DNA of 7,678 nt from contig JAHFHJ010000069.1 of the NCBI GenBank assembly GCA_023246985.1, positions 1-7,678 on the forward strand, in the 5' to 3' direction. A program made the position numbers and the translations under genes. Origin of the DNA: Candidatus Omnitrophota bacterium (GTDB lineage: Bacteria > Omnitrophota > Omnitrophia > Omnitrophales > Aquincolibacteriaceae). The notes under the pieces were generated by a model. The model saw nothing but the letters and a program-made list of their open reading frames with translations, searched no databases and was not told where the DNA came from. Below, one piece after another: positions 5,746 through 7,678 of this stretch; the stretch's first letter is position 1, and every line of letters starts with the position of its first letter.

Positions 5746-5783
5746 AAAATCCTCCTCCGCGGTCGCCCGCGAAGGAGGATTTT
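5746..5783 (-). terminator. Strong intrinsic terminator after the RDD gene
   Basis: A 17-bp stem with one mismatch joins 5746-5762 to 5767-5783 (core CCTCCT/AGGAGG plus CGCGG/CCGCG) around a four-base loop. On the minus strand it is followed at once by a T-rich tract (TATTTTTC from 5745 downward). It lies 26 bases beyond the RDD stop codon. The A/T-rich base of the stem means it could also terminate weakly on the plus strand. Confidence 0.9.
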
Positions 5784-5809
5784 CGAAACTCAACGGTTCC
5801 AAACGGGCG

Positions 5810-6199
5810 TTAGGCTTCCACGACCTGCGTCTTGGCCCAAGTATCCGCGAGGCGATGCCCCTTGACGCTGAGCATCACGATCTCAAGGATATAACCGACT
5901 ACGAGCACAAAAGGAATAATCAGCAGGATGTTCCGGATCACTGCCTGAACAAGCGTTACCTTTTCCCCGGTCATACTGACGATTTTGGTTTTGACCATCG
6001 CCCGTCCCGGAGAATAGACCGCGTCGCGAAACACCAACCAAATGATATTGACGAGCACGAGCATGATGCTGCGCGCCACGTCCGGCGCTGCCAAAAGAAC
6101 CAGCCCGATCACGATCCCAAGAACGATGGGAATGACGACTAAGTCGATCAAACCTGCTGCGAACCTCTTCCCTTTACTTGCTGGAACCAATCCATCCAT
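5810..6199 (-). CDS. RDD family membrane protein
   Basis: A small integral membrane protein of 129 residues with three predicted transmembrane helices at about 15-37, 42-57 and 88-110. The RDD signature is visible: Arg12 and Asp19 at the first helix (RFAAGLIDL), Arg58-Asp59 after the second helix, then the SPGRAMVKTKIV loop, and the C-terminal GHRLADTWAKTQVV with Asp119. RDD proteins are poorly characterised; some are proposed cation/proton antiporters, which cannot be inferred here. The ATG at 6197-6199 is preceded by a strong AAAGGAG seven bases away, so an in-frame TTG 13 codons upstream is rejected. The gene has its own promoter (6338-6366), a structured leader of about 130 bases and its own terminator, so it is a single-gene unit. 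Confidence 0.9.
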   Translation of the reverse strand: MDGLVPASKGKRFAAGLIDLVVIPIVLGIVIGLVLLAAPDVARSIMLVLVNIIWLVFRDAVYSPGRAMVKTKIVSMTGEKVTLVQAVIRNILLIIPFVLVVGYILEIVMLSVKGHRLADTWAKTQVVEA

Positions 6200-6335
6200 C
6201 TTTGACTCCTTTCGTTGAAAGAACTTTTTCTTTAACAAGACTTATGGTAATGAAACCCTTCGAAAGGCCCTCCGGGCTTTCTCAGCCTGCCTGCCGCAGG
6301 CGGGGACGAGTGGCCGAAACCACACCGTCCACTCG
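6200..6335 (-). promoter_or_regulatory. Structured 5' leader of the RDD gene
   Basis: Three foldable elements lie between the predicted transcription start and the start codon. CGAGTGG and CCACTCG (6329-6335 with 6307-6313) make a perfect 7-bp stem at the very 5' end. A palindrome centred on 6295 (GCCTGC at 6289-6294, GCAGGC at 6296-6301) extends outward with one imperfect pair. GAAAGCCC and GGGCCTTTC (6274-6281 with 6262-6270) form a stem with one bulge and a three-base loop. The pattern could be a cis-regulatory RNA, but I recognise no known riboswitch class. The central palindrome may instead be a dispersed repeat. Confidence 0.45.
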
Positions 6336-6337
6336 AA

Positions 6338-6366
6338 ACTCTATAGGGGAAAGACCCGCCTGTCAA
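6338..6366 (-). promoter_or_regulatory. Promoter of the RDD gene
   Basis: On the minus strand a perfect -35 TTGACA (6361-6366) is followed after exactly 17 bp by TAGAGT (6338-6343), four of six bases of the -10 consensus. It lies about 130-140 bases upstream of the RDD ATG and directly upstream of the leader hairpin. It is the best promoter match in the window. Confidence 0.65.
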
Positions 6367-6387
6367 AACTTTTTTCCTATTTTAACT

Positions 6388-6484
6388 CTATATCCAACGA
6401 AATTGAATCTGCGGAAGTCGGAAGCGAATCTGTAGAGGGAACGCGGCCCCAAAAAGTTCGCAATCCTAATTTCATTGGGTATAG
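6388..6484. repeat. Small inverted-repeat element (MITE-like) with internal heptads
   Basis: The ends, 6388-6404 and 6468-6484, are 17-base inverted repeats matching at 15 positions; both differences are transitions. Inside, GAATCTG occurs at 6405 and 6426, exactly 21 bases apart, with CGGAAGT and CGGAAGC in tandem between them, so the segment is in 7-bp register. The element is about 97 bases long and lies between the dprA stop and the RDD promoter. It carries no plausible gene, so it resembles a non-autonomous mobile or dispersed repeat. Transposition is not proven: no clear target-site duplication is visible. Confidence 0.55.
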
Positions 6485-6510
6485 TAGTGACGATCTCCCC
6501 GTGCCGAGGT

Positions 6511-7678
6511 TTAACAGGCCAAGGAGTATCTTCCGTCCTCCGCTCTCCGGACCTTTCTCCTAAGCTCCAACTGAAGCAGAAGCACGGGCAGCCGTACCGG
6601 ATCGAGCCCCGTGAATTCCAGGATCTCGTCTTGCATGAGGGCCCCTTCTTCCTTGAGAACCTCTTCGATAACACGGCCTTCGTCACCAGGAATAAAGGGG
6701 TCCGGCATCTTTTTGCGCCCAAAAGGTGCCTGACCCCTTCCCGCCACTGGTAATGGATCCTCGATAAAGGCCTCCGGGGATAACGGAGGGGCGTCATCCC
6801 GGAATTCCCGTTTTTTCACAGGAAGGCCGAGTGGTTCGACATTTTTAAGCAAATGTTCGAACGGTAATATTGACATAAGATTTTTCACGATCGTTTGAGC
6901 CCCGACAGGCGAAGCCGAAGGAACCGATGCTCCGTCCGCGAGTTCAAATTTATTCTCCCATTTCAAACGGTCCGCCAAGGCCCATAAGATGTCTTCCGGC
7001 GTTTCCACAAGGGCCGCTCCTTCTTTAAGGAGTCGGTGCGTGCCGCGCGAGGTGAGCTGATCCACCGGCCCGGGAAGCGCGAAGACTTCCCGCCCCTGCT
7101 CCACTGCCTGATGCGCCGTGATAAGCGAGCCGCTTCGCGAGTGCGCCTCCACCACGAATGTCGCGTAGGAGAGTCCCGACAAAATCCGGTTGCGACGCGG
7201 GAAATTCTCCGGCAAGGGAGGCGTTCCAAGAGGATATTCGCTCAAGATCGCTCCCCGCTCCGCGATCCGCCCAAAGAGTTTCTCATGTTCCTTGGGGTAG
7301 ATCACATCCAGCCCGCATCCCATGATCGCGATCGTACGGCCGTATGAGATCTGAAGCGCGGCCTCGTGCGCGATCTGGTCGATCCCCCGCGCCAGTCCCG
7401 AGACGATCGTAAGCCCCCGTGAGGCCAGATCCTGGGCAAAACGCTTTGCCTGCGCGCGCCCGTAAAAACTCGGATGGCGCGTTCCCACAATGGCGATGGC
7501 ATTGCGGTCATTCTCAACCAGGGCCCCTTTTTCATAAAGAAGGAGCGGAGGGTCCGGGATCTCCTTAAGACTTGACGGATAGTCGGCGTCGGAGAAAGTC
7601 AAAAAACGAATGTTTTTTTGAGCGCAAAGTTCGATCTCTTTTTCCGCGCTAAAGAGAGGCATGTTCTCCGAGACCGGA
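6511..7678 (-). CDS. dprA: DNA-processing protein DprA, 5' end beyond the window
   Basis: DprA binds single-stranded DNA and loads RecA, notably during natural transformation. Residues here are numbered from the Met at 7660-7662, but the frame stays open to the window edge (VSEN precedes that Met), so the gene is very likely cut off and lacks its N-terminal SAM-like domain. The Rossmann-like core is clear: IVGTRH (58-63), SGLARGID (88-95), IMGCGLDVIYP (113-123), SEYP (141-144), FPRRNRI (154-160), HSRSGSL (174-180) and ALPGPVDQ (195-202). A C-terminal winged-helix domain (about 328-383) follows, ending RRAEDGRYSL. The linker between them (about 230-327) is unusually long, and three DNA palindromes are embedded in its coding sequence. 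The stop is TAA at 6511-6513, followed by the repeat element before RDD. Confidence 0.95.
   Translation of the reverse strand, partial: PVSENMPLFSAEKEIELCAQKNIRFLTFSDADYPSSLKEIPDPPLLLYEKGALVENDRNAIAIVGTRHPSFYGRAQAKRFAQDLASRGLTIVSGLARGIDQIAHEAALQISYGRTIAIMGCGLDVIYPKEHEKLFGRIAERGAILSEYPLGTPPLPENFPRRNRILSGLSYATFVVEAHSRSGSLITAHQAVEQGREVFALPGPVDQLTSRGTHRLLKEGAALVETPEDILWALADRLKWENKFELADGASVPSASPVGAQTIVKNLMSILPFEHLLKNVEPLGLPVKKREFRDDAPPLSPEAFIEDPLPVAGRGQAPFGRKKMPDPFIPGDEGRVIEEVLKEEGALMQDEILEFTGLDPVRLPVLLLQLELRRKVRRAEDGRYSLAC
6697..6862. repeat. Three imperfect palindromes inside the dprA linker, read in frame
   Basis: First, 6697-6713 and 6721-6737 are 17-base arms matching at 15 positions (core GGTC-x-GGCA-x-CTTTT), encoding roughly residues 309-322. 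Second, CCTCCG (6771-6776) and CGGAGG (6784-6789) form a perfect 6-bp stem at residues 292-297. Third, 6834-6844 and 6851-6862 pair with a single bulged base (core GTTCGA/TCGAAC), residues 267-277. All three fall in the poorly conserved linker and keep the reading frame. This looks like insertion of dispersed palindromic elements into a tolerant part of the gene. Confidence 0.6.

Noticed and set aside
5545..5802. Open minus-strand frame of 85 codons upstream of dnaX
   Set aside because: It begins within the stem of the RDD terminator, has no ribosome-binding site, no recognisable motif and a composition typical of spurious frames.
6280..6285. CTGAGA on the minus strand, suggestive of a TPP riboswitch
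   Set aside because: The second conserved TPP block that should follow is absent, and the downstream gene is an RDD protein rather than a thiamine gene.
6363..6797. Open minus-strand frame of 144 codons overlapping the 3' end of dprA
   Set aside because: It overlaps dprA in a different frame across a well-conserved winged-helix region and runs through the inverted-repeat element; it has no plausible domain.
1..7678. CRISPR array, toxin-antitoxin pair, phage or insertion-sequence transposase
   Set aside because: No spaced direct repeats of suitable length, no transposase or integrase motif and no paired small genes are present; the repeats are all short palindromes or heptad arrays.

Overview
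The window looks like a chromosomal segment of an uncultured bacterium with a compact housekeeping layout. Nearly everything is on the minus strand. The genes visible are dprA, an RDD membrane protein, dnaX, recR, an SDR oxidoreductase, a tandem-ACT protein, exonuclease III and an SRPBCC protein. GC content is fairly balanced, intergenic DNA is rich in small repeats, and ybaB is missing from between dnaX and recR. A poorly cultured lineage such as Omnitrophota would fit, but that is a weak inference: no rRNA or other marker is present.

Layout in minus-strand transcription order, high to low coordinate. dprA (6511 to the window edge, 5' end cut off) is followed by a spacer of about 310 bp. That spacer holds a small inverted-repeat element (6388-6484), a good promoter (6338-6366) and a hairpin-rich leader that reads into an RDD-family membrane protein (5810-6199). 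A strong intrinsic terminator (5746-5783) closes that unit. After a gene-poor stretch (5429-5745) comes the operon dnaX (3728-5428), recR (3110-3709) and SDR (2310-3113), the last overlapping recR by 4 bp. Next are a hairpin-rich spacer, a tandem-ACT protein (1627-2019), exonuclease III (737-1498) and an SRPBCC/START-like protein (222-662). The tail of one plus-strand gene (1-140) converges on the SRPBCC gene.

Functionally the window is mostly DNA metabolism: DprA loads RecA on single-stranded DNA, DnaX is the clamp-loader subunit, RecR is a recombination mediator and exonuclease III handles abasic sites. The other genes are general metabolic, regulatory or membrane proteins.

I see no dedicated defence or biosynthetic system. 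Three signals stand out. (1) dnaX has a run of nine A in the reading frame, in the right phase for slippage, with stops soon after in both other frames; this predicts a short gamma form. (2) Four short arrays of words in strict 7-bp phase lie between genes; two of them flank the SRPBCC gene as mirror images. (3) The DprA interdomain linker is long and its DNA contains three imperfect palindromes read in frame, as if repeat elements had been inserted into the gene and tolerated.
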